From an uncultured Bacteroidales bacterium (lineage in GTDB: Bacteria > Bacteroidota > Bacteroidia > Bacteroidales > Muribaculaceae), in contig CADAAI010000018.1 in assembly GCA_902785925.1 (NCBI GenBank), positions 1-64,000 of the forward strand: a stretch of DNA of 64,000 nt, in the 5' to 3' direction. The notes under the pieces are model-generated. The model saw only the letters and a list, made by a program, of their open reading frames with translations, was not told the DNA's origin and did not search any database. A program made the translations under genes and the position numbers. Below are positions 51,846-60,655 of this stretch, in pieces (position 1 is the stretch's first letter; each line of letters begins with the position of its first letter).

Positions 51846-54800
51846 ATGAAAAAACTATTATCATTAATGACTGTCGTCATGGTTGCTCTGCAACTGATGG
51901 CAGCGCCTGTTGATGTTTCAACGGCTAAAACTAAGGCCGAGCAGTACCTTGTGAACAAGGTGTATGCTGGCAAGTACATGGCACCAGGAGCCGCACAGGC
52001 TACCTTGCTCAAGACAGAAATGGGTGACAAAGCCCAAACTCCTGTTTACTACATTTTTAATACCAAAACATCTTTCGTCATCGTATCGGGTGACGACCGT
52101 GCTGAGGAAATCCTCGCAGTGGGCGACAAACCTCTCTTGCTCGAGCGCATCCCAACCAACATGCAGGTGTGGCTCGATGGCTACAAACAGCAACTTGACT
52201 GGCTGCTCACCCACCCCGATGTAAAGGTTAACAAACCTACAACTTACAGGTCACCAAAGGCAAAGGACACAACCTATGGGCCATTATTAACAGGTCTTTG
52301 GGATCAAGTGGCACCTTACTGGGACCAATGTAGCTTCACCTATAGTGGCACAACCTATCAGTGCTATACTGGTTGCCCTGCAACATCGGCTTCGCTGGTG
52401 CTCTATCACTGGAAGTATCCCACCGACCCCGTTGGTCCACTTCCCGCTTACACTGCAACCCTTGACCTTGGTTACTGGCAGAGCGTAACCTATACCTATG
52501 CCGCTCTTCCACAAGTAACCTTCGATTGGGACCACATGAAAGACAAATATGGCACTTGGTATGATGAAAACGGCGCCACTCACAACGAGCCCTACACTGC
52601 CGTAGAAGGTGAAGCAGTAGCTACACTGATGCGCTATGTGGGTCAGGCCGAGCACATGATGTATGGTACAGCAGCTGCCGGTGGTAGTGGTATCTACACC
52701 AGCGATGCTCAGAATGTTGCCGACATGTTCATTCTGTTTGGTTACGATGAGGCAACTACACGTCTCGTTCACAAATCAAGCTACAGCGAGGCCAACTGGG
52801 CTGCTCTCCTTCAAGAGGAAATGGTAGAGGGACGTCCCGTAGTGTTCATGGCTGTTGATAACGGTGCAGGTGGTCATGCCTTCAACGTTGACGGCTACAA
52901 CTCAAGCATCAATAAATATCACATCAACTTTGGTTGGAGCGGTGACGGTAACAACTGGTGTGTAATGAATGCTTTCTCCGATGGCGACGGATACACCTTC
53001 AACAGTGACCAGCAGATGGTAATCGGTATCCAGCCTCCAATGGGTATGATCAAGACCAATCCTTCGGAAGTAAACTTCAGCGGATTTGCTGGTGAGACTT
53101 ACACCCAAACTGTAAGAGTTCAGGCCCGCAACATTGAGAACAATGTGGAAATCGCCCTTAGTGGTGACAATGTTTATAGCATCAGCCACACCACCATCAC
53201 TCCCGAACAAGCAGCCAACGGTGTTGATGTCACCGTGACCTACGCTCCTACCCAGGCTGGTAACACCTCAGCAACCATGACCCTCTCGTGTGCCGACGAG
53301 GAAGTAGAGACCGTTACCGTGCCCATCACTGGTGAGGCTGCACCCCGTGTGCCAACTCTCCTTGTCAACCCCGAGAGTCTCGACTTCGCTGCTACACTTG
53401 ATAGGACCGTCACAAAGACAATCACTCTTACTGGTGCATTCATTACTAGCGACGTCACCGTAACACTTAACGACACCAAGGGTGTATTCACTGTTTCTCC
53501 AACTGTGATTTCACAAAACAGCACTAATGTCAACACTCCTGTGACTGTTGCTGTATCATTTAGCTCGGCAACTGAGGGCAGCTTCACTGGCTCAATCACA
53601 TTTGCTAGCGAGGGTGCCGAGAGTAAGACTGTTAACCTCACTGCAATAGCTCGTGATGGTGGAACAGCTGCCGACCCATTCCTCAACATCGCCAATTACG
53701 AAACCATCGACGAGGCTGGATCTAATGTGGATGCCATGAGCACTATCTACAAATACATTGAGTATGAAGACGACGATTGCGCATGGCTCACCGTTTCTGC
53801 CTATGGCGCGATGAAGGCCGACGCAAATCAAAACTGGCTTAACACATCATCTCTCTCGCAATATAACAATGACTGGAATGCAACTGATATATTCCCAGGT
53901 GATGCTGCATACTTTGGAAGCAATCAAAGTTACTCTATTTATGGTAGTGGAAATCAGTCATTCTATGTAACCAATTGCACTCAAGTCAAGGCCCTTGTTA
54001 AGGGAGGTGGCTACGGCAGCTCTACGGCAAGCTTATCAATCTACGAGTGCACGCTCAATGCCAATGGAACTGTCACTCCCTCAACTAATCCTGTTGACAC
54101 TGAAGAAGGTGGCGACGGAGTTATCACCTCGGCAGAGCTTGATGAGTCAAAGATTTATAAGGTGCAACTGACTGGTGGCGGCTCTTATCCCGACCTCCTG
54201 GAGATCGGCTTCAAGACTGCACTCAGTCACTATGAGACTCCAGTGGCCACTCCAGCTACTGAGATTACAGCCAATAGCTTCTTGGCAAACTGGAACCTGT
54301 GCGAGGGCGCCGACAGCTACATCCTGCGAGTTGTGCCAAAGAACTACGACATACTCACCGAAAGCTTCGCAAAATTCACCAAGACAGGAGCTCAGGACAT
54401 TGGCAACAATCTTGACAACTATATGGACAATCCCGGTTGGACAGGCTCTAAGCTCTATGAGGCTATTGGCGGAATTCGTTTCGGCACAGCTTCTTCGGTT
54501 GGTACTTTGACATCTCCTGACCTAACATTGACCGACAACAAGGTTACTGTCACATTCAAGGCTAAGGCATTCAACAACGATACCAATTGCAACTTCAAGA
54601 TTTCTTGCGGCGATGCAAGTGAGACAGTCACTCTGGCTGACAACAACGAAGCTACCTACACAGTAGTCCTTGACTGCAACGCTGGAGCAGGACAGAAGAT
54701 CAAGTTTGAAACAACTTCCGGTGGCAAGCGCGCAATTCTTACCAGCATCCACGTCATCGATGGCGCGCACGCTAATACATTCAATTCCATCGACTATGAT

Positions 54801-55127
54801 GGTGTAACCTTCACAGGTATTACCAATAACTTCTTCAAAGTCAATGACCTTGACCCAGCAACAACCTACCTCTATGACGTGAAGGCAGTGTTTGGTGCTA
54901 AGCAAAGCAAGTGGTCAAACGTGATTGTTGTCACCACTCTGGGTGGAGTTGTTGGCGACGTGAACGGCGATGGCGAAGTCACCGCAGTCGATGTCACCGC
55001 CCTCTACAACTTCTTGCTTAACAACGACTCAAGCGACATCGTAAATGGTGACCAGAACGGCGACGGCGAGATCACCGCGGGCGATGTGACCTTCGTCTAC
55101 AACATCTTGCTTGGTCAGAAGAAATAA
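51846..55127 (+). CDS. Streptopain-like (C10) cysteine protease 1 with dockerin-like repeats
   Basis: 1093 residues. A signal peptide (to about 20) and a propeptide with the SpeB inhibitor motif VIVSGDDRAEEIL precede a C10 domain with catalytic Cys in YTGCPATSASL (C177) and His in GGHAFNVDGY (H344), followed by YHINFGWSGDGNNW. Two ASH-like domains (about 405-600), the 190-residue shared domain (about 600-790), a choice-of-anchor region nearly the same as in the S8 protease (about 800-1020) and a dockerin-like pair (DVNGDGEVTAVDVTALYNFL) complete it. The propeptide should keep the enzyme inactive until cleaved. It has its own promoter and terminator. Confidence 0.9.
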   Translation: MKKLLSLMTVVMVALQLMAAPVDVSTAKTKAEQYLVNKVYAGKYMAPGAAQATLLKTEMGDKAQTPVYYIFNTKTSFVIVSGDDRAEEILAVGDKPLLLERIPTNMQVWLDGYKQQLDWLLTHPDVKVNKPTTYRSPKAKDTTYGPLLTGLWDQVAPYWDQCSFTYSGTTYQCYTGCPATSASLVLYHWKYPTDPVGPLPAYTATLDLGYWQSVTYTYAALPQVTFDWDHMKDKYGTWYDENGATHNEPYTAVEGEAVATLMRYVGQAEHMMYGTAAAGGSGIYTSDAQNVADMFILFGYDEATTRLVHKSSYSEANWAALLQEEMVEGRPVVFMAVDNGAGGHAFNVDGYNSSINKYHINFGWSGDGNNWCVMNAFSDGDGYTFNSDQQMVIGIQPPMGMIKTNPSEVNFSGFAGETYTQTVRVQARNIENNVEIALSGDNVYSISHTTITPEQAANGVDVTVTYAPTQAGNTSATMTLSCADEEVETVTVPITGEAAPRVPTLLVNPESLDFAATLDRTVTKTITLTGAFITSDVTVTLNDTKGVFTVSPTVISQNSTNVNTPVTVAVSFSSATEGSFTGSITFASEGAESKTVNLTAIARDGGTAADPFLNIANYETIDEAGSNVDAMSTIYKYIEYEDDDCAWLTVSAYGAMKADANQNWLNTSSLSQYNNDWNATDIFPGDAAYFGSNQSYSIYGSGNQSFYVTNCTQVKALVKGGGYGSSTASLSIYECTLNANGTVTPSTNPVDTEEGGDGVITSAELDESKIYKVQLTGGGSYPDLLEIGFKTALSHYETPVATPATEITANSFLANWNLCEGADSYILRVVPKNYDILTESFAKFTKTGAQDIGNNLDNYMDNPGWTGSKLYEAIGGIRFGTASSVGTLTSPDLTLTDNKVTVTFKAKAFNNDTNCNFKISCGDASETVTLADNNEATYTVVLDCNAGAGQKIKFETTSGGKRAILTSIHVIDGAHANTFNSIDYDGVTFTGITNNFFKVNDLDPATTYLYDVKAVFGAKQSKWSNVIVVTTLGGVVGDVNGDGEVTAVDVTALYNFLLNNDSSDIVNGDQNGDGEITAGDVTFVYNILLGQKK

Positions 55128-55155
55128 TAACTTCTTAACAAACATATTAATCAAA

Positions 55156-55183
55156 GAAGGCACCTCACTTGTGGGGTGCCTTC
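55156..55183 (+). terminator. Terminator after C10 protease 1
   Basis: GAAGGCACC and GGTGCCTTC pair across a 10-base loop, followed by CTTGTTTTGTTTT. Confidence 0.8.
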
Positions 55184-55267
55184 CTTGTTTTGTTTTAATT
55201 CCATCAATAAAAACAACGATTAGTTGAAAGATTGTCAAAAAAAATAGCATATTAATATTTTTTTTCG

Positions 55268-55275
55268 TATATTTG
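55268..55275 (+). promoter_or_regulatory. -7 box of the C10 protease 2/3 operon
   Basis: TATATTTG, about 87 bp before the ATG at 55362. No clear -33 box is seen. The leader shares CCAATGATTGAATTGG with the first protease gene. Confidence 0.5.
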
Positions 55276-55361
55276 AAGGCGAATAATTTATAGCCCCAAT
55301 GATTGAATTGGACAAAGACCAAACAAAGACTATTAACAATATTACAATACAAAAAACATCA

Positions 55362-57914
55362 ATGAAAAAGCTATTATCTTTCCTCACTATTACCTTAGTT
55401 GCTATGCAACTGATGGCAGTCCCTGTTGATATTTCAACAGCTAAGAGTAAAGCTGAGCAATATCTCGCTCAAAAGGTATATACTGGTAAATACATGACTC
55501 CAGGAGCACTACAGGCAACCTTGCTCAGAATGGAGATGGGTGACAAAGCTAAGGCTCCTGTGTATTACATTTTCAACACAGCAACCTCGTTTGTCATCGT
55601 ATCGGGCGACGACCGCGCCGAGGAAATCTTAGCCTACGGCGACAAGCCCCTAAACCTCGACCGCATTCCCAGCAACATGCAGGCTTGGCTCGACGGCTAC
55701 AAGGTTCAGCTCGACTGGCTGCTTACTCACCCCGAGGCAAAGGTTGAAAGGCCTACGACTTACAAGTCGCCAAAAGCAGACAACACAACCATCGGTCCAC
55801 TGCTCACAGCCCTTTGGGATCAAGAGGCTCCTTACTGGAACCAATGCAAGTTCAACTACAACGGCACAAACTATATGTGCTACACCGGTTGCCCTGCTAC
55901 CTCGGCATCGATGGTGCTATACTACTGGAAGTATCCCATCACGCAAGTGGGACCTGTTCCAGCCTACGATGGAGTGCTTGAAATAGGCACATGGACAAGT
56001 GTGAACTACACCTACCCCGCCCTGCCCGCTGTCACCTTCGACTGGGACAACATGATTGACGATTACACTAGCTCTAATGCTACAGGCTACACCGCAGCTC
56101 AAGCCAACGCCGTTGCCACCCTGATGCGCTATGTAGGCCAGGCCGAGCACATGAAGTATGGCACCCCTGATGCTGGAGGCAGCGGCATCTACACCGTCGA
56201 CGCTCAGATTATTGCCGATATGTTCATAGGCTTTGGCTACGACGAGGCGACCACGCGCATGGTTCAAAAGTCAGATTACACCGATGCTGAATGGGCAGCT
56301 CTCATTCAAGAGGATATAATAGATGGTCGCCCAATAGTTTATTTGGGTACTGCTGGTAATGCTGGTGGTCATGCCTTCAATGTCGACGGCTACGACTCCG
56401 GCACCAACAAGTATCACGTCAATTTCGGTTGGAGTGGTGAGGGCAACGCCTGGTGTGCTTTAAATGCCTTCATCGATGACACCGGCGCCAACTTTAACCT
56501 GAATCAGATAATGATAATGGGAGTTCAGCCTTCGGTAGGCATTATCAAGGCTACCCCCTCCACAGTCGATTTCCAGGGTTTTGCCGATGAAACCTACACC
56601 CAAGTGGTGAAAGTCAAGGCTCACAACATTGAGAGCAATATCAACATTGCGTTCAGTGGCGACAATGTCTACAGCGTGAGTCACACTACCATCACTGCCG
56701 AGGAGGCTGCAAGCGGCGTTGACGTGGTTGTGACCTATGCTCCCACCGAGGCTGGTGAAACCAGCGCGACCCTCACTCTATCGTGTGCCGACGAGGATGT
56801 TGAGACAGTTACCGTGCCCATAAAAGGCTTTGCACGGCCTCACGTGCCCACCCTCATCGTGGAACCCACATCGCTTGATTACACCACATCGCTCAAGCGC
56901 CCCATCACTAAGACTGTTAGCCTCACTGGCGTTTATCTCACTAGCGACGTGACTCTCACCCTAAACGACGACAACGGCGTGTTCATCGTTTCGCCAACAA
57001 CTATTCCTCAGAGCAGCGTCAATCTCGACACCCCAGTTGAGGTGGCTGTAACATTCCACCCATCGGTCGAGGGACGATTCTCGGGTTCACTAGTGTTTGT
57101 CAGCGAGGGCGCCGAGATCGTTACAGTTGAGCTCAGCGGAAAGGCTAACGAGGGCAACACCGCAAGCGACCCCTATCTCGATATCAGCAAGTATGAGACA
57201 ATCGATGAGGCAGGATGGAACACTAGCGACATTCGCAACCTGTACAAATACACCGAGTATGAGAACGAGGAATGCGGCTGGCTCACACTCTCCAACTATG
57301 GTGTGATAAAGGCCGACGCCACACAGAACTGGTTCACAAATGGCGGCACTGTCAGGACAGGCTCCGATACATGGACCGCCATCGACGTGTTCCCTGGCAG
57401 CGCAAGCTACTTTACCGGTGAAGGACAGTTTGCTGATTTTAGCGAGGATTTCCAAACGTTCTACGTGACCAACTGCTCACAGGTTAAGCAACTGGCAGTG
57501 AACCGCAGCAACTCGACCTATCCACTGAAGATGTACATTTATGAGTGCACCCTTAATGACGATGGAACTCTCACTTCAAGCGAAACTGCTATTCAGACTA
57601 AGCAGAACACCACAACCAATACCAAAGAGGTACTAGCATCGGACGAACTTGATCCGAGCAAAATTTACAAAGTTGCAATCTTTAATGACTTCTCCAAGCT
57701 CTATGAGATTGGTTTCAAAACTTCGCTAAGCACTTCAGTTGCTGGCGACGTGAATGGCGACGGTCAGGTTACCTCGGTAGACATCACCGTGCTTTATAAC
57801 TTCCTGCTCTCTGGCGACACTAACTACATGGTTAACGGCGACCAGAATCAGGACGGCGAGATAACTGCGGGCGATGTGACCTTCGTCTACAACATCCTGC
57901 TGGGTGTCAATTAA
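55362..57914 (+). CDS. Streptopain-like (C10) cysteine protease 2 with dockerin-like repeats
   Basis: 850 residues from the ATG at 55362; a start at 55299 would place 21 extra residues before the signal peptide. Catalytic Cys lies in YTGCPATSAS (C177) and His in GGHAFNVDGY (H337), with NFGWSGEGNAW after it. Two ASH-like domains (about 395-590), the shared 190-residue domain (about 600-785) and a dockerin-like pair (DVNGDGQVTSVDITVLYNFL) follow. The choice-of-anchor module of protease 1 is missing. The next protease gene starts 30 bp on with no terminator between, so the two form one unit. Confidence 0.9.
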   Translation: MKKLLSFLTITLVAMQLMAVPVDISTAKSKAEQYLAQKVYTGKYMTPGALQATLLRMEMGDKAKAPVYYIFNTATSFVIVSGDDRAEEILAYGDKPLNLDRIPSNMQAWLDGYKVQLDWLLTHPEAKVERPTTYKSPKADNTTIGPLLTALWDQEAPYWNQCKFNYNGTNYMCYTGCPATSASMVLYYWKYPITQVGPVPAYDGVLEIGTWTSVNYTYPALPAVTFDWDNMIDDYTSSNATGYTAAQANAVATLMRYVGQAEHMKYGTPDAGGSGIYTVDAQIIADMFIGFGYDEATTRMVQKSDYTDAEWAALIQEDIIDGRPIVYLGTAGNAGGHAFNVDGYDSGTNKYHVNFGWSGEGNAWCALNAFIDDTGANFNLNQIMIMGVQPSVGIIKATPSTVDFQGFADETYTQVVKVKAHNIESNINIAFSGDNVYSVSHTTITAEEAASGVDVVVTYAPTEAGETSATLTLSCADEDVETVTVPIKGFARPHVPTLIVEPTSLDYTTSLKRPITKTVSLTGVYLTSDVTLTLNDDNGVFIVSPTTIPQSSVNLDTPVEVAVTFHPSVEGRFSGSLVFVSEGAEIVTVELSGKANEGNTASDPYLDISKYETIDEAGWNTSDIRNLYKYTEYENEECGWLTLSNYGVIKADATQNWFTNGGTVRTGSDTWTAIDVFPGSASYFTGEGQFADFSEDFQTFYVTNCSQVKQLAVNRSNSTYPLKMYIYECTLNDDGTLTSSETAIQTKQNTTTNTKEVLASDELDPSKIYKVAIFNDFSKLYEIGFKTSLSTSVAGDVNGDGQVTSVDITVLYNFLLSGDTNYMVNGDQNQDGEITAGDVTFVYNILLGVN

Positions 57915-57944
57915 AAGCGACTATTCTAAAAAAACATTCTCACA

Positions 57945-60473
57945 ATGAAAAAACTCCTATCTGTTCTTGCCGTCGCAATGGTTGCGGTGCAACTGATGGC
58001 AGTGCCTGTTGATGTGTCGACAGCAAAGGCTAAAGCCGAGCAATATCTTGCCAACAAGGTGTATAACGGCAAGTATCTGGCACCTGGAGCCACCAATGCC
58101 ACCCTCATCAAAGCTGAGATGGGCGACAATGCCAAGACTCCAGTGTATTATATCTTCAATACTGCCACTACGTTTGTAATAGTGTCGGGGGATGACCGTG
58201 CCGAGGAAATCCTTGCCATCGGTGATAAGCCCCTCAAGCTTGAAGGAATGCCCAAGAACATGCAAGCGTGGCTCGACAACTACAAGCATCAGCTCGACTG
58301 GTTGCTCACTCACCCCGACGAGAAAGTTGACAAACCCACAGCCATAAAATCACCGATGCTCAAAGGCAATCAACCCATAGGGCCATTGTTGACAGCATTA
58401 TGGTATCAGGCAGCACCCTTTAACGACATGTGCCATTTCACCTACAATGGCACCACCTATGAGTGCTACACCGGTTGTGCTGCCACCTCGGCATCGATGG
58501 TACTCTACTACTGGAAGTATCCCACCCATCAGGTAGGCCCCATCCCATCCTACACCACAACTCTTGACTTGAGTGAGTATAACAGCGTGACCTACACCTA
58601 CCCTGCTCTTCCCGCTGTCACCTTCGATTGGGACAACATGATAGACGACTACACAGGCGTCTACACACCCGAGCAGGCTGCCGCTGTTGCCACGCTAATG
58701 CGCTATGTGGGCCAAAAAGAGCACATGATGTATGGCACCGAGGGCAGTGGCATCTTTACCAGCGACACTCAAGTTATTGCCGACATGTACACCAGCTTCG
58801 GCTATGACGCAACCACTTGTCGCTTTGTGAAAAAGGACAATTTCAGTGAGGACCAATGGGCTCAGATGTTGCAAGAGGAGATTATCAGGCACCGCCCAGT
58901 AGTGTATTGTGGTGTTGACGTTGGTGGTGCAGGAGGACACGCCTTCAATGTTGACGGATATGACCCAAACCTCAACAAGTATCACGTGAATTTCGGTTGG
59001 AGTGGCGAAGGCAACAACTGGCTAGCCATGAACGCTTTTTCCGGAAGAACCTACACCTTCAGCGACAATCAGCGCATGGTGCTCGGCATCCAGCCACCTA
59101 TTGGTAGACTAATTGCCAACCCTGAGGAAGTGAATTTCAATGGCTTTGCAGGTGAAACCTACACCGAAGTTGTGAAAGTTAACGCAGTCAACATCGAGAG
59201 CAACATCAACGTCACCTTGACGGGCTCAGGACTCTATAGCATCAATACAACAACAATTACTCCTGAGCAAGCAGCCAACGGATTTGACGTGACTCTCACC
59301 TATGCCCCCACCCAGGCAGGAAACAGCGAGGCATTGATCACACTGAGCTGTGCCGACGAGGACGTTGACGACGTTACCGTGCCCATCACTGGTGCAGCAA
59401 TGCCACGCGTCCCCACCATCTTAGTTGAGCCCGAATCGCTCATATTAACGACGACTCTATCGTCACCCGTGACAAAGACTATCACCCTCACAGGCGCTTT
59501 CTTGACCAATGATGTGGCAGTAACGCTCAACGACGGGAATGGTGTCTACACCGTTTCACCAACAACCATTCCTCAAAGCAGCACAGGTGTTAACACCCCA
59601 CTTACTGTGACTGTTACTTTCAATCCTCGTGTCGAGGGTGATTTCAACGGATCAATAACATTTACAAGCCTGAACGCCGAGAGCAAGACTGTTCAGCTCA
59701 TTGGCAAGGCTGTTAATAGTGGCACTGCAAGTGATCCCTATCTCGACATCTCTAGATATGAAACAATTAACAACGCTGGATGGAGCGCGAGCGACATACA
59801 GAATCTATATCGATATACCGAATATGAGAGTGACAATTGCGCTTGGCTCACCGTTTCCAACTATGGTGTGATAAAGGCCGACGCCACACAAGAATGGTTC
59901 AACAACAACATCAGTGAATCTTATAGCACTTCATGGAATGCAACCGACATTTTCCTGGGCGACGACAGCTATTTTGGTTCCAAAACCAGCTATGCCTGCG
60001 ACTGGAATGGTCTCAACCAGTATTTCTATGTGACCAACTGCACTCAGGTTAAGCAGTATGCCTACAATCGCAGCTCTACTTTTCCGCTGATTATGCGCAT
60101 CTACGAGTGTTCTGTCAATCCCGATGGTTCAGTCACAGCTGGAAGCACTCCTGTCGACACAAAGCAAAGCTCGGTTTACAACACCACCGAGGTAATCACA
60201 TCGAGCCCGCTAGATGCCTCCAAGATTTACATGGTTCACATCTACAACGACTACTCCTACCTTTATGAAATCGGCTTCAAGACTCCGCTCATCACCTCAG
60301 TTGCTGGCGACGTGAACGGCGATGGCGAAGTCACAGCAGTCGACATCACCGCCCTCTACAACTTCTTGCTTAACAACAACTCAAGCGACATCGTAAATGG
60401 TGACCAGAACGGCGACGGCGAGATTACTGCGGGCGACATCACATTCATATATAACATCCTGCTTGGAAACTAA
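57945..60473 (+). CDS. Streptopain-like (C10) cysteine protease 3 with dockerin-like repeats
   Basis: 842 residues. Same order as protease 2: signal peptide, SpeB-like propeptide (VIVSGDDRAEEIL), C10 domain with Cys in YTGCAATSAS (C178) and His in GGHAFNVDGY (H332), two ASH-like domains, the shared 190-residue domain, and a dockerin-like pair (DVNGDGEVTAVDITALYNFL). The last 170 bp and the following intergenic region are nearly identical to the end of the next gene, a different protein type, so the dockerin was copied or swapped as DNA. Confidence 0.9.
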   Translation: MKKLLSVLAVAMVAVQLMAVPVDVSTAKAKAEQYLANKVYNGKYLAPGATNATLIKAEMGDNAKTPVYYIFNTATTFVIVSGDDRAEEILAIGDKPLKLEGMPKNMQAWLDNYKHQLDWLLTHPDEKVDKPTAIKSPMLKGNQPIGPLLTALWYQAAPFNDMCHFTYNGTTYECYTGCAATSASMVLYYWKYPTHQVGPIPSYTTTLDLSEYNSVTYTYPALPAVTFDWDNMIDDYTGVYTPEQAAAVATLMRYVGQKEHMMYGTEGSGIFTSDTQVIADMYTSFGYDATTCRFVKKDNFSEDQWAQMLQEEIIRHRPVVYCGVDVGGAGGHAFNVDGYDPNLNKYHVNFGWSGEGNNWLAMNAFSGRTYTFSDNQRMVLGIQPPIGRLIANPEEVNFNGFAGETYTEVVKVNAVNIESNINVTLTGSGLYSINTTTITPEQAANGFDVTLTYAPTQAGNSEALITLSCADEDVDDVTVPITGAAMPRVPTILVEPESLILTTTLSSPVTKTITLTGAFLTNDVAVTLNDGNGVYTVSPTTIPQSSTGVNTPLTVTVTFNPRVEGDFNGSITFTSLNAESKTVQLIGKAVNSGTASDPYLDISRYETINNAGWSASDIQNLYRYTEYESDNCAWLTVSNYGVIKADATQEWFNNNISESYSTSWNATDIFLGDDSYFGSKTSYACDWNGLNQYFYVTNCTQVKQYAYNRSSTFPLIMRIYECSVNPDGSVTAGSTPVDTKQSSVYNTTEVITSSPLDASKIYMVHIYNDYSYLYEIGFKTPLITSVAGDVNGDGEVTAVDITALYNFLLNNNSSDIVNGDQNGDGEITAGDITFIYNILLGN

Positions 60474-60618
60474 AACAGTTTACTATTCATTGTTCATAGT
60501 TAGACTGCGCTTTATTTAATGAATAATGTACAATATTGCGTGGGGTTCACTGTTTTGCCGTTTTTTCTTAAAAATGCTTGCACTTTTGCGATAATTTACT
60601 TATATTCGCAACCAAAAT
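60306..60618 (+). repeat. Dockerin-plus-promoter cassette, copy 1
   Basis: Covers the dockerin coding end of C10 protease 3, its stop codon, the intergenic gap and the promoter of the next gene. It is nearly identical to 62417-62714; copy 2 lacks about 15 bp (CACTGTTTTGCCG region) just after GGGGTT. Confidence 0.9.
60578..60608 (+). promoter_or_regulatory. Promoter of MABP/LRR protein 1
   Basis: TTG (60578-60580), 20 bp, TATATTCG (60601-60608). The -7 box has C in place of T at its seventh position. The same promoter occurs before the next gene. Confidence 0.5.
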
Positions 60619-60655
60619 GAATGTTTTAATAATAACCCATTAAACCCAAACACTT

